From positions 1,798,001 through 1,862,000 of the forward strand of contig OZ220748.1 of assembly GCA_965117035.1 (NCBI GenBank): 64,000 nt of DNA. Reading direction: 5' to 3'. A program made the position numbers and the translations under genes. The notes beneath the pieces are model-generated. The model saw nothing but the letters and a program-made list of their open reading frames with translations. It made no database searches and was not told the DNA's origin. This document shows positions 1-7,328 of the stretch, in pieces (the first letter of the stretch is position 1; each line of letters begins with the position of its first letter). Source of the stretch: CAZENU01 sp965117035 (lineage in GTDB: Bacteria; Chloroflexota; Dehalococcoidia; Lucifugimonadales; CAZENU01).

Positions 1-402
1 GCCGAGCTGACCGAGTACGACGACAGCGGCATGGAGTTCAGGGGCTCCACCGGCGTCATACGCTACGGCAGGAGCGGCTTCGAGCTGCTCCAGTCCGAGC
101 CGGACGTCTACGAGCCCGACAGCGGCTTCCAGTGGAGCACGCTCCAGCCGCGGGACATGGACATGCCGCCCCCCAACTCCACCTACGTCTCCGCGCTCGA
201 GGAGCTCGCGGGCGCCCTCGACGGCAGGAACGTCCTCCGCAGCGACGGCGAGGTCGGCCGCCGGTCGCTCGAGATCGTCATGGGCATCTACCAGTCCCAG
301 CTCGAAGGCTGCGCCCCCGTCCGCTTCCCCGTCTCCCTCACCTCCTCCGGCGTCGCCGCCCTCCGCGACACCGGCCACTTCACCGAACGCCCCGAAGCAT
401 GA
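1..402 (+). CDS. Gfo/Idh/MocA-family oxidoreductase, C-terminal part (cut by the window edge)
   Basis: Frame 1 is open from the first base to the TGA at 400-402, so the gene begins outside the window; about 133 residues are visible. The end of the protein has the pattern GRRSLEIVMGIYQSQ, which in NAD(P)-dependent sugar and inositol dehydrogenases of the Gfo/Idh/MocA family closes the substrate-binding alpha/beta domain. The Rossmann fold that would confirm the call lies outside, so the substrate cannot be guessed. A more complete member of the same family is present at 45886-46950. The family call rests on this short motif and overall character only. Confidence 0.6.
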   Translation, partial: AELTEYDDSGMEFRGSTGVIRYGRSGFELLQSEPDVYEPDSGFQWSTLQPRDMDMPPPNSTYVSALEELAGALDGRNVLRSDGEVGRRSLEIVMGIYQSQLEGCAPVRFPVSLTSSGVAALRDTGHFTERPEA

Positions 403-551
403 CGGAGTCGACGCGAGCACGGAAGAAAATGGCTGTGCAGACTTGATGCGCAAGCAGCCCGTTCACCCCGAGTAGCGCCTCTGCTTCAGTGGCGCGTATC
501 GAGGGGCGCGAGCCGGCTTTCATCGAACGTGGACAGTGACGGAGCAGAGCT

Positions 552-854
552 TTGGAAGTGAAGGACGCAGTCAGGCTCGCGAAGACCTACGTCGCCGACC
601 TTTTCGAATCCGAGCGTATCGCCAACGTAGGCCTCGAAGAGGTCGTGTTCGACGAGAGTTCTGATAGCTGGAATATCACCATCGGCTTCACACGGCCATG
701 GGACCGGAAGGGCCCACTGGCCACCGCGTTGCCCGAGCAACGCCCGGCGCGCTCCTACAAGGTCGTTCGCATCGCCGACGGGAGTCACCAGGTCAAGTCC
801 GTCACGGACCGCTTCCTCGAACCCTCTCAGACGCATCGCGCGACGATGCGCTGA
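552..854 (+). CDS. Small conserved-looking hypothetical protein
   Basis: A 100-residue protein with no family I can name. It starts with TTG at 552; GTG at 558 is an alternative. The sequence begins with an amphipathic helix (VKDAVRLAKTYVADLF) and continues with short strands (SDSWNITIGF, ARSYKVVRI), which suggests one small alpha+beta domain. It has no signal peptide or membrane segment. It sits between an oxidoreductase and a run of toxin-antitoxin genes; similar small cytosolic proteins often accompany such genes, but that is only context. Confidence 0.5.
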   Translation: MEVKDAVRLAKTYVADLFESERIANVGLEEVVFDESSDSWNITIGFTRPWDRKGPLATALPEQRPARSYKVVRIADGSHQVKSVTDRFLEPSQTHRATMR

Positions 855-872
855 TGCGGCTCGGACTGACTC

Positions 873-923
873 CCAAATCATCCCAATCCCCGGAATCGCA
901 CGAATCCCAGTTCAGACGTTCCC
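873..923 (-). repeat. Partial copy of the MITE-like repeat A
   Basis: About 50 bp matching, in reverse orientation, the internal core of the 173-bp repeat complete at 26853-27025 (core GGAACGTCTGAACTGGGATT and the following GGGATGATTTGG). The terminal inverted repeats are missing. A second partial copy of the same extent is at 2215-2265. Confidence 0.75.
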
Positions 924-949
924 AACACCGCTCCCCGAGGCAAGAGACG

Positions 950-1183
950 ATGGTAACCGTTGACGTTCACGAAGCCAGGACCAACCTGTCCCGCCTCCTC
1001 GCGCGGGTCGAGGCGGGTGAAGACGTCGTCATCACACGCAACGGCAAGCCCGTCGCCCGGCTCGTGAGCTGCAACCCAAAGGCCAGGCCCCAACCCGACG
1101 TCCTCAAAGGCAAGATCGTCATCGACGACAGCTTCTTCGACCCGCTGCCCGAGGAAGAGCTCAGGGCGTGGGAGGGCCGTTGA
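950..1183 (+). CDS. Phd/YefM-family antitoxin
   Basis: A 77-residue DNA-binding antitoxin. The sequence has the hallmark N-terminal pattern of the Phd/YefM family, MVTVDVHEARTNLSRLLARV, followed by GEDVVITRNGKPVARLV, the beta hairpin and helix used for DNA binding and dimerisation. The C-terminal tail DDSFFDPLPEEEL is the usual toxin-wrapping segment of antitoxins paired with PIN-domain toxins. I start it at ATG 950, since the longer open frame upstream runs through repeat A. A PIN toxin should follow directly, but only its first few codons remain (1180 onward), so this is probably an orphan antitoxin. Confidence 0.88.
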   Translation: MVTVDVHEARTNLSRLLARVEAGEDVVITRNGKPVARLVSCNPKARPQPDVLKGKIVIDDSFFDPLPEEELRAWEGR

Positions 1184-1221
1184 CGTTGCACCCGGTCCTG
1201 GACACCTCATCGTCGAGCATC
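1180..1221 (+). pseudogene. Stub of a PIN-domain (VapC-like) toxin
   Basis: The phd stop overlaps a TTG codon in a TTGA arrangement, the normal coupling of such operons. From 1180 the frame reads LTLHPVLDT, matching the start of PIN toxins, whose first aspartate lies in a VLDT motif. After that the similarity ends and the frame runs into sequence belonging to a broken hicA on the other strand. The toxin therefore looks deleted after about nine codons. The match is very short. Confidence 0.35.
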
Positions 1222-1239
1222 GGGCCGCGGGCTACTCGC

Positions 1240-1441
1240 TCACTCGAACAACGTCCTGGGCAGCCCCGACTGCCGGATAATCGACGTCAACGTTCCCATT
1301 CGAAGCTCCCTACGGTCCGGCACCGGCACGGTCGTGGTGTCTCCACTTTCGGCCCGTTGCATCAGAAGTGGCTACCTCTCCTCCGTACCTCAGAGACCCA
1401 TGCGCCGCGAGTATGGCGCAGTCCTCTCGGCCCGATAGCAC
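1240..1441 (-). pseudogene. hicA: Decayed HicA mRNA-interferase toxin
   Basis: Reading the minus strand downstream of hicB, three frames together spell a HicA toxin: VLSGREDCAILAAHG in the first, SEVRRRGSH in the second, then MQRAESGDTTTVPVPDRREL and GTLTSIIRQSGLPRTLFE with a stop at 1240-1242 in the third. The GSH histidine and the TTTVPVP strand are HicA hallmarks. Two single-base losses, one after AAHG and one after GSH, break the frame, so no full toxin can be made. GTG at 1441 is the likely original start. Sequencing error at two sites is the alternative explanation. Confidence 0.75.
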
Positions 1442-1448
1442 CCGGAGT

Positions 1449-1670
1449 CTAGCCAACCGCCACCTCGACTTGCGTCACGTAGACTTCATCGTGAAGCCGC
1501 CGTTGGATTTCGTCGGCAGATGCAGCCTCGCAAAAGATCTCGAGCGCTTCCTTGAGATTGGCGCGAGCCTCCGAAACGCTTGCCCCTTGACTGGCGATGT
1601 CCAGCTCGGGACAGAGCGCGACATAGGAGTCTCCTTCGCGCTCGATGATCGCGGTCATCTGTCTGGTCAT
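1449..1670 (-). CDS. hicB: HicB-family antitoxin
   Basis: A 73-residue antitoxin with a degraded RNase H-like fold. The pattern MTAIIEREGDSYVALCPELD, then GASVSEARANLKEALEIF, is the classic HicB core; this short form lacks the C-terminal DNA-binding helix-turn-helix found in longer HicBs. The start follows an AGAG-type ribosome site. It is transcribed ahead of hicA, separated from its broken remnant by only a few bases. It may be kept as a regulator or may be decaying, since its toxin is broken. Confidence 0.88.
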   Translation of the reverse strand: MTRQMTAIIEREGDSYVALCPELDIASQGASVSEARANLKEALEIFCEAASADEIQRRLHDEVYVTQVEVAVG

Positions 1671-2214
1671 CTCTTACCTCCCATTTGTCCCTTTCGCGTT
1701 TCTCCGAGTCCCCCGACGAAGGCCTTCCCGTAAGCGCCAATATCCCCCAATACGCCGCGCCGTGTCGATGAAGTGCTCCACCTCCTCCGGCTTCGCCCCT
1801 ACTCTACCCCACCAGGGCAACACCATGAAGGGCCAACGCACCCACAACCGTCCAGACTCGAGGCCACACACGACCCGACGACCCCGCACGACCGTCATTC
1901 CCGCGCAGGGCCTGCCCTCGTGCAGACGGGAGCGGGAATCCACGGCGGAAGGGATCGGGTCTCGCTCCACGGGAACCATCCATGCATGTTGCGACCGTCC
2001 CACCAAGGGATGAAAACGGGCGCCGCCTCTGATCTCCGTCCGAACTGTGGCAGTGACCGAAGATGGATTCCCGCCTGCGCGGGAACGACGGTGGTGGGGG
2101 TCGCCCTCGATTCACTTTCGTACCAACGACGGGAGCCGGTGCACCGCCATCGACCCAGGACGGGGCGAAGCCAGGGTCCCCGCTGGCGAAGAGCATCCCG
2201 GTGCGCTCCGCCTT
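1671..2214. other. Gene-poor gap with short palindromic repeats
   Basis: No convincing gene. Around 1889-1945 and 2060-2095 are units of the short palindromic family C (TCATTCCCGCG and its inverse GCGGGAAC), also present near 28.8, 40.0 and 47.1 kb. Frames open across this stretch on both strands have low-complexity, arginine-rich translations typical of GC-rich noncoding DNA. Confidence 0.55.
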
Positions 2215-2265
2215 CCAAATCATCCCAATCCCCGGAATCACACGAATCCCAGTTCAGACGTTCCC
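2215..2265 (-). repeat. Partial copy of repeat A
   Basis: The same internal 50-bp core as at 873-923, in the same orientation, differing at one or two positions. It lies about 85 bp from the TGTTCCA-rich element B, as does the complete copy at 42055. Confidence 0.75.
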
Positions 2266-2349
2266 GGGGTTGCGGGGCCAGCACATCCGTGCTATTCTGC
2301 CCGCGTGACAGTCACATCCGACGCCCCAACTATCCACTATCCCCCATCC

Positions 2350-2515
2350 ACCACCAACCATGAAACACCACTGTTCCATTTTGTCCCGCACTGTTCCACC
2401 CCAGATACGGAACGTGGAACACCCGGTGTTCCATTCTTCGGAAAAGTGTTCCACCGCCCAGATAGGGATGGAACACTTTGGAACGCTTTGGAACAGCTCA
2501 CACGGAATCGACCCC
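2350..2515. repeat. TGTTCCA-rich element B, copy 1
   Basis: About 165 bp containing seven perfect copies of the heptamer TGTTCCA or its complement TGGAACA plus a near match, including the palindrome TGGAACACCCGGTGTTCCA. It aligns over its whole length, inverted, with 41890-42036. Short TATCCAC-type units lie next to it in both places. It sits downstream of the dehydratase gene that ends at 2570. See the findings for possible roles. Confidence 0.8.
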
Positions 2516-2569
2516 GGTCCAGGGCTCCCGGGCACGCCTGAGACCGGCGTTCCCGCCCCGCCGCGCCAC

Positions 2570-3742
2570 CTACACCCGCGCCGCCTGCAGCTCCTCCAGC
2601 GTCAGCTCGATGCCGAAGCCGGGGGCGTCGCTAGGCACCAGCCGGCCCCGCTCGGGGACGGACATCCCCGGCGTGAGCCGCGCTCCCGCGCCCTCGCCCA
2701 GGGGCACGCCCGGCGCCGTCGTCGCCGATAGCTCCCCCCACGGAATCGCCGGCATCGCGTAGCACACGTGCTGCCCGAAGGAGTCGTTCATCCCGCCGTG
2801 CGGGATCACCGATATCCCCGCCGTCTCCGCGATGTGGCATATCTTCACGATCGCCGTCGCGCCGCCCACCCACTGGATGTCCGGCTGGAAGATGTCCACC
2901 CAACGCCCGGACGCCGCCGCCATGAACGGCAGCGTCGTGTACCAGTGCTCCCCCGTCGCCAGCGTCTGCCATGGCAGCCGCCGCCGCATCTCCGCGAACC
3001 CCTGGAAGTCGTCCGGGATCAGGCTGTCCTCCATCCACTTCAGGTCGTACTGCCGCAGGCGCTCCGCCATCCGCACGCCATACTCCAGGTCCAGCGCCAT
3101 CCAGCAGTCCAGCATCAGCTCGACGCCCGGCCCGATCGTCTCCCTCGCCCCGGCCACCAGCTCCTCGTTCCTGCGCAGCCCGTCGAGACCGTCCGCGGGC
3201 CCGTGGGGGCAGGCCAGCTTCGTCGCCTCGAACCCCAGCTCCATGTACCACTCGGTGTCGTTGCCCGTCGCGTAGCAGAAGATGCTGTCGCGCGCCGGCC
3301 CGCCCAGCAGCTCGTACACCGGCCGCTCCAGCAGCTTGCCCTTCAGGTCCCACAGCGCCAGGTCGACCGCGCTGATCGCGTAGCTCGCCAGCCCGGACGA
3401 CCCGTACGGCGACGCGATCCGGAACATCATGTCCCACAGCCGCTCGATCGCCATGCACTCCTCGTCTACCAGCAGCCGGGCGAAGTGGTCGTTGACGATC
3501 GGCGCCGCCGGGCCGCTGTGCGTCGTGAACCCGAGTCCCCACGTGCCGTCCTCAGCCGTGACGACGCAGGCCAGCAGAGGCCAGCTCGGCGTCCACAGCC
3601 GCCGTATGCGCTTGTAGCGGGGGTACCTCGACATCGGGTTCGCAACCTCCGCCGTGTCCGCCCACCCGGGCCGACGGGCCCGCGGATCGGGCCCCGGCTG
3701 CGGGAACGACACCGGAAACGCGACTATCTCCTTGATCTTCAT
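2570..3742 (-). CDS. L-rhamnonate dehydratase-like enzyme (enolase superfamily)
   Basis: A 390-residue cytosolic enzyme of the mandelate racemase/muconate lactonizing family, expected to remove water from a sugar acid to give a 2-keto-3-deoxy acid. The N-terminal capping domain (about 1-130) contains ARRPGWADTAEVANPMSRYP, characteristic of L-rhamnonate dehydratases. In the barrel the Mg2+ ligands are visible as D212 (LMLDCW), E238 (WMEDS) and E265 (TGEHW), and the catalytic pair as D288 (FQPDIQ) and H315 (IPHGG). The start at 3742 has GGAGG eight bases upstream; an open extension 24 codons longer runs through a likely operator. Length is normal. No rhamnose transport or aldolase genes lie beside it, so the exact substrate is inferred. 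Confidence 0.85.
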   Translation of the reverse strand: MKIKEIVAFPVSFPQPGPDPRARRPGWADTAEVANPMSRYPRYKRIRRLWTPSWPLLACVVTAEDGTWGLGFTTHSGPAAPIVNDHFARLLVDEECMAIERLWDMMFRIASPYGSSGLASYAISAVDLALWDLKGKLLERPVYELLGGPARDSIFCYATGNDTEWYMELGFEATKLACPHGPADGLDGLRRNEELVAGARETIGPGVELMLDCWMALDLEYGVRMAERLRQYDLKWMEDSLIPDDFQGFAEMRRRLPWQTLATGEHWYTTLPFMAAASGRWVDIFQPDIQWVGGATAIVKICHIAETAGISVIPHGGMNDSFGQHVCYAMPAIPWGELSATTAPGVPLGEGAGARLTPGMSVPERGRLVPSDAPGFGIELTLEELQAARV

Positions 3743-3785
3743 TCGACCAACCTCCGCGGCCGGTGAGACCGGGCCGCCGGCAAAA

Positions 3786-3820
3786 CCGTAGTTGACCTGA
3801 GTGGGCCCCGTCAACTACGG
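3786..3820 (-). promoter_or_regulatory. Perfect 11-bp inverted repeat, probable operator of the dehydratase gene
   Basis: CCGTAGTTGAC at 3786-3796 and its exact complement at 3810-3820 flank 13 bases, upstream of the gene starting at 3742. On the minus strand one half-site contains TTGAC, like a -35 box, and the other contains TACGGT, like a -10 box, 17 bases apart. A repressor bound here would cover the promoter. No regulator gene is adjacent. Confidence 0.5.
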
Positions 3821-3842
3821 TAGCGGGCGCAAAAGCCTTCCC

Positions 3843-3888
3843 ATTGTTCCCCCTCCCCTGCGCGGGAGAGGGTTAGGGTGAGGGGGCG
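3843..3888. repeat. Short palindromic repeat D
   Basis: A unit of the form CCCCCTCCCC, short spacer, GGGAGAGGGTTAGGGTGAGG. Relatives occur at about 5440-5620, and looser ones at 11650-11690 and 13260-13310. It could fold as RNA; it lies in an intergenic gap and may spread as a REP-like element. Confidence 0.6.
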
Positions 3889-3986
3889 TTGAACCCGGCG
3901 CAAGTCTGCCACTCTCAATCCGTGGAGACTTTGGAAGGCCCTGGGGGATAGTGGATAGTGGCGACTATCTGGAAAGAGAGGGATCG

Positions 3987-5423
3987 ATGACGATCACGTC
4001 GTACCTGGACGCGCCCCCCATGCGCGAGGCCAAGGACGAGGACCCGAGCAACCTCGGCCTCGCCGGATACGCCAAGATCCTCTGCTCCGCCATCTTCGTC
4101 TCAGGCCACGACGAGGAGTTCGCACGGGCCCACGCCCGACGCGTCGCCGTCGACCTGATGCACCTCCCCAGGGCCGACCTCGACCGGCTGACCGACGAGA
4201 TCGACTACGACGGCAGGTCCGTCACGGCGTCACTCGCAGACGGCCCGACTCGCAGGGCCGCCTTCTACGGCGACCAGGGCTCGATCGCCCACCCCGCCGA
4301 CCACGACGGCATCTTTTTCGAACCGGTCCCGGTCGAGACGAGCCTCCCCGACGCGGACACCCTGCCGTGGCCGATGGGCGACATAATGCCGGACGGTCCT
4401 CCGCCGCCGGAGGTCGACCAGTCGAGGCTCGCGGCCGCCGTCGAGGGCGCCTTCGTCGAGCCGTCGCCCGTCTCCGCGCTCGTCGTGGTCTACAAGGGCA
4501 GGCTCGTCGCCGAGAGGTACGCGCCCTGGGCCTCGGCCGACACGCGGCTGGAGAACTGGTCGATGGGCAAGAGCCTCACGGCCACCCTCATCGGGCGGCT
4601 CATGAACGACGGCCACTTCGGCCTCGACGACCCCGCGCCCGTCCCCGAGTGGCAGACCGAGGGCGACCCGCGCGCCAAGATCCGCATCTCGGACCTGCTC
4701 CGCATGTCGAGCGGGCTCCAGTTCACGCTGCTGGAGGTGCTCGACCAGACGCCCGAGGGCCCGAAGGTGATCCGCGACTGCTACCCGGACCACTACTACG
4801 TCTACTCCGGCGCGATGGACATTTTTCGTTACGTGACGAGCCGCCCGGCCGAGTACGAGCCGAACACCGTAGGCCGCTACCGCAACGTCGACCCCCTCAC
4901 GCTGGGCTACATCGTCAAGCGCACCGTCGAGGCGCGCGGCGAGTCGTACCTGACCTATCCGCAGCGGGGGCTCTTCGACGAGATCGGCATACGCAGGCTC
5001 ATCCTCGAGCCCGACCCGTACGGCAACTTCATCTCCTCCGGCTACGAGCTCGGCACCGCGCGCGACTGGGCCCGCCTGGGCCTCTTGTATCTGAACGACG
5101 GCGTCTGGCAGGGCAAGCGCCTGCTGCCGGAGGGCTTCGTAGACTTCGTGCGCACCCCGGCGCCCGCCTGGGCCAACGAGGAGGGCGTCGAAAGCGTGTC
5201 GCGCTACGGCGGGCTCTGGTGGCTCAACACGACCGGAACCTGGGACGCCCCCGCCGACGCCTACTACGCCGCCGGCGCCGGCGGCCAGACCACGCTCGTC
5301 ATCCCGTCACGCGACATCGTCGTCGTGCGCCTCACCGACTACGAGCCCGGCGGCAACGGCATCAGCAAGGAGCGGACAACCCAGGCCATCAGCGGCATCC
5401 TCGACGCCATAGACACTTCCTGA
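3987..5423 (+). CDS. Serine hydrolase of the class C beta-lactamase / esterase family
   Basis: A 478-residue protein of the penicillin-binding-protein-like hydrolases, probably an esterase or amidase. An N-terminal region of about 140 residues without obvious relatives precedes the catalytic domain. The catalytic serine and lysine are S192 and K195 in WSMGKSL (SxxK), the second motif is Y298-x-N300 in GRYRNVDP, and the third, usually KTG or HxG, appears as GAGGQ near 430. ATG 3987 is preferred over an upstream ATG because of the AGAGGGA ribosome site. There is no signal peptide, so it probably acts in the cytosol, which argues against a role in antibiotic resistance. Confidence 0.82.
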   Translation: MTITSYLDAPPMREAKDEDPSNLGLAGYAKILCSAIFVSGHDEEFARAHARRVAVDLMHLPRADLDRLTDEIDYDGRSVTASLADGPTRRAAFYGDQGSIAHPADHDGIFFEPVPVETSLPDADTLPWPMGDIMPDGPPPPEVDQSRLAAAVEGAFVEPSPVSALVVVYKGRLVAERYAPWASADTRLENWSMGKSLTATLIGRLMNDGHFGLDDPAPVPEWQTEGDPRAKIRISDLLRMSSGLQFTLLEVLDQTPEGPKVIRDCYPDHYYVYSGAMDIFRYVTSRPAEYEPNTVGRYRNVDPLTLGYIVKRTVEARGESYLTYPQRGLFDEIGIRRLILEPDPYGNFISSGYELGTARDWARLGLLYLNDGVWQGKRLLPEGFVDFVRTPAPAWANEEGVESVSRYGGLWWLNTTGTWDAPADAYYAAGAGGQTTLVIPSRDIVVVRLTDYEPGGNGISKERTTQAISGILDAIDTS

Positions 5424-5439
5424 GCGCCGGCGGGACCAT

Positions 5440-5620
5440 CCCCCTCCCTCTAGCTCCCTCCCACCAGGGGAGGGAGAACAAGAAGGCCTGCTTCCCCGAC
5501 GGCGCCGGGTGAGGGTGCCTTGCCCCTTGACGGCGTGGGGTAAGGCTGTCTTCCCCCTCTCCCTCGACGGGAGAGGGCTGGGGTGAGGGTGAAGGCACCC
5601 CACAGCGCCATCGACGAGCA
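5440..5620. repeat. Cluster of short palindromic D repeats
   Basis: Three overlapping purine/pyrimidine-asymmetric units between the hydrolase and the tRNA, including CCCTCTCCCTCGACGGGAGA followed by GGGTGAGGGT. The region 5424-5752 holds no gene; a terminator for the hydrolase may be embedded in these hairpins. Confidence 0.55.
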
Positions 5621-5752
5621 CACAAACCGGGCACCTGGGTAACAGCGTAGACCGGGGAGGTGGGTAACACTTGCCGGGACGTTCCATGCCGGACGGGACC
5701 ACCGACCAGCCCGCCCGTCTCTCGGAACGACCGGGGTACGTGAGAGGCACCG

Positions 5753-5827
5753 TGGAGCGGGAGACGGGGATCGAACCCGCGACCCTCTGCTTGGGAAGCA
5801 GATGCTCTACCACTGAGCTACTCCCGC
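5753..5827 (-). tRNA. tRNA-Gly (anticodon CCC)
   Basis: The minus strand folds as a full cloverleaf: acceptor GCGGGAG pairing with CTCCCGC, D arm GCTC...GAGC with AGTGGTAGA, anticodon stem TCTGC/GCAGA enclosing loop TTCCCAA, and a T arm with TTCGATC. The anticodon CCC reads GGG glycine codons. The 3' CCA is encoded (5753-5755). It stands alone, with no neighbouring RNA genes. Confidence 0.95.
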
Positions 5828-5913
5828 TCACTCCCAGATTAGGCCCCCGGCCCCCGCGCGTCAAGTCATGCCGCATTCGCCTTCGGCAATCACCAGCCGC
5901 GTAGCGGACGACG

Positions 5914-7293
5914 CTACCCCGACGCCGCAAGCTCCGCTTCGAGCTCGCCCAGCGCGCCGTCGAAGGCGTCGACCATCTCGTCGACCTCGGACCGCGTGAT
6001 CGAGATGGGCGGCGCGATGCGCACGCAGGTGTTGTTGCACATCAGGTGCAGGCCTCGGGCGAGGACCTTCTCCGTCAGGCGCGCGCCTATGTTCGCCTCC
6101 GACAGGTAGTCCTCGTTCGTCGCGCGGTCCCGGACCAGGTCGAAGACGATCAGCAGGCCAAGGCCCCGCACGCCGCCGACTATCGGGTGGTCGTCCCGCA
6201 GCGACCGGAGCTGCTCCCTGAAGTAGGCGCCGACCTCGGCCGAGTTCTCGACGAGACGCTCGTCCTCCATGATCTCGATGTTCTTGAGCGCCGCCGCGGC
6301 CGACACCGGATGGCCCCCGTTCGTCAGCTCGTGACGGAAGATGTTCTCCTCGCCCGCGAAGGCGTCGGCGATCTCCCTGGTCGCGATGGTGGCGGCGAAC
6401 GGCACGTAGCTGCTGACGACGCCCTTCGCCACCGACATGACGTCCGGCACGACGCCCCAGTGCTCGATGCCGAACCACCTGCCCGTCCGGCCGAACCCGG
6501 TCGCGACCTCGTCGGCTATCAGCAGCACGCCGTAGCGGTCGCAGATCTCGCGGACCATCGGCCAGTACTCGTCCCCCGGCACCATCGCGCCGCGGTCGAA
6601 CACCCCAACCGGCTCGCCGATGAACGCGGCGACCGTGTCCGGGCCGTGGAACCGGATCAGGTCCTCGACGGCCTGCGCGCAAAGGACGGCGCACTCGGAC
6701 GGCGTCCTGCCGCCAAGCTCGCAGCGCATGTAGTCCGGCTGCGGCGCGTAGATGTGACCGGGGTACGACGGCTCGAAGTCGAGCTTCGGGTACGTCATGT
6801 TGCCGCCCAGGAACATCACCCCGCCGGTCGCCCCGTGGCCCGAGTTCCTGCGGCTGACGATCTTGTAGCGCCCGGGCTCGCCATTGCGCCTGTGGTAGGC
6901 GCGGACGATCTTGACGGCCGTCTCGTTGGCCTCGGAGCCGCCGGTCACCGCCCACGTGCGCTCCAGGCTGCCCGGCGTCAGCTCGGCCAGCTTGGCCGCC
7001 AGCCGGACCATCGGCTCGGTCGTCGTGCCCTGCGGGAAGAACGTCAGCCTGCGCATCTGCTCGCGGACGGCGTCGGCGATCTCTGTCCGGCCGTAGCCGA
7101 TGGCGACCGAGCCGAAGCCGGCCAGCCCGTCTATCGACGTCCGGCCTTCGGAGTCGGTGAACTTGACGCCGCTGCCCTCCATGACGATGGTCGGGCCGCC
7201 CTCCTCGGCCATCGTCACCCAGTCGCCGCTGCTCATCCACAGGTGCTCCAGCGACGACTTTCTCAGGTCCTCCGCGTCTCTGTCGGTGACCAT
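5914..7293 (-). CDS. Class III PLP-dependent aminotransferase, intact active site
   Basis: A 459-residue fold-type I enzyme that would move an amino group between an omega-amino donor and a keto acid or aldehyde. The PLP lysine is K290 in DVMSVAKGVVSS, the ring-nitrogen aspartate is D261 in LIADEVATGFGRTG, and the phosphate-binding region reads GGSEANETA near 118. It starts at ATG 7293 just after GGAGGAGAGA. It lies 35 bp downstream of a paralog of nearly equal length that lacks the lysine, so the two are almost certainly co-transcribed and may assemble together. The substrate is unknown; nearby genes suggest catabolism of amines or amino sugars. Confidence 0.9.
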   Translation of the reverse strand: MVTDRDAEDLRKSSLEHLWMSSGDWVTMAEEGGPTIVMEGSGVKFTDSEGRTSIDGLAGFGSVAIGYGRTEIADAVREQMRRLTFFPQGTTTEPMVRLAAKLAELTPGSLERTWAVTGGSEANETAVKIVRAYHRRNGEPGRYKIVSRRNSGHGATGGVMFLGGNMTYPKLDFEPSYPGHIYAPQPDYMRCELGGRTPSECAVLCAQAVEDLIRFHGPDTVAAFIGEPVGVFDRGAMVPGDEYWPMVREICDRYGVLLIADEVATGFGRTGRWFGIEHWGVVPDVMSVAKGVVSSYVPFAATIATREIADAFAGEENIFRHELTNGGHPVSAAAALKNIEIMEDERLVENSAEVGAYFREQLRSLRDDHPIVGGVRGLGLLIVFDLVRDRATNEDYLSEANIGARLTEKVLARGLHLMCNNTCVRIAPPISITRSEVDEMVDAFDGALGELEAELAASG

Positions 7294-7328
7294 TCTCTCC
7301 TCCTTCGGCCGGCGCTGACGGGCGCCCG

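Noticed and set aside
1674..2006. Minus-strand frame of 110 codons before hicB
   Set aside because: A short stretch (PEEVEHFIDTARRIG) looks protein-like, but most of the frame overlaps repeat C and no ribosome site or family match is evident; it may be a very old gene fragment.
2360..2731. Possible conserved small protein in element B (also 41557-42021 minus strand)
   Set aside because: The translations look alike, but a one-base indel after the shared ATG changes the frame between copies, and the similarity is explained by DNA repeats.
2768..3766. Long open frames opposite real genes (for example 2768-3766 plus strand, 6046-7635 plus strand, 29159-31621 minus strand)
   Set aside because: They lie antisense to genes with clear motifs, have arginine-, proline- and glycine-rich translations and no family features. 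In GC-rich DNA such frames stay open by chance.
3987..5423. Antibiotic-resistance beta-lactamase
   Set aside because: The SxxK and YxN motifs fit, but there is no signal peptide, the N-terminal 140 residues are atypical and the context is metabolic; an esterase or amidase is more likely.
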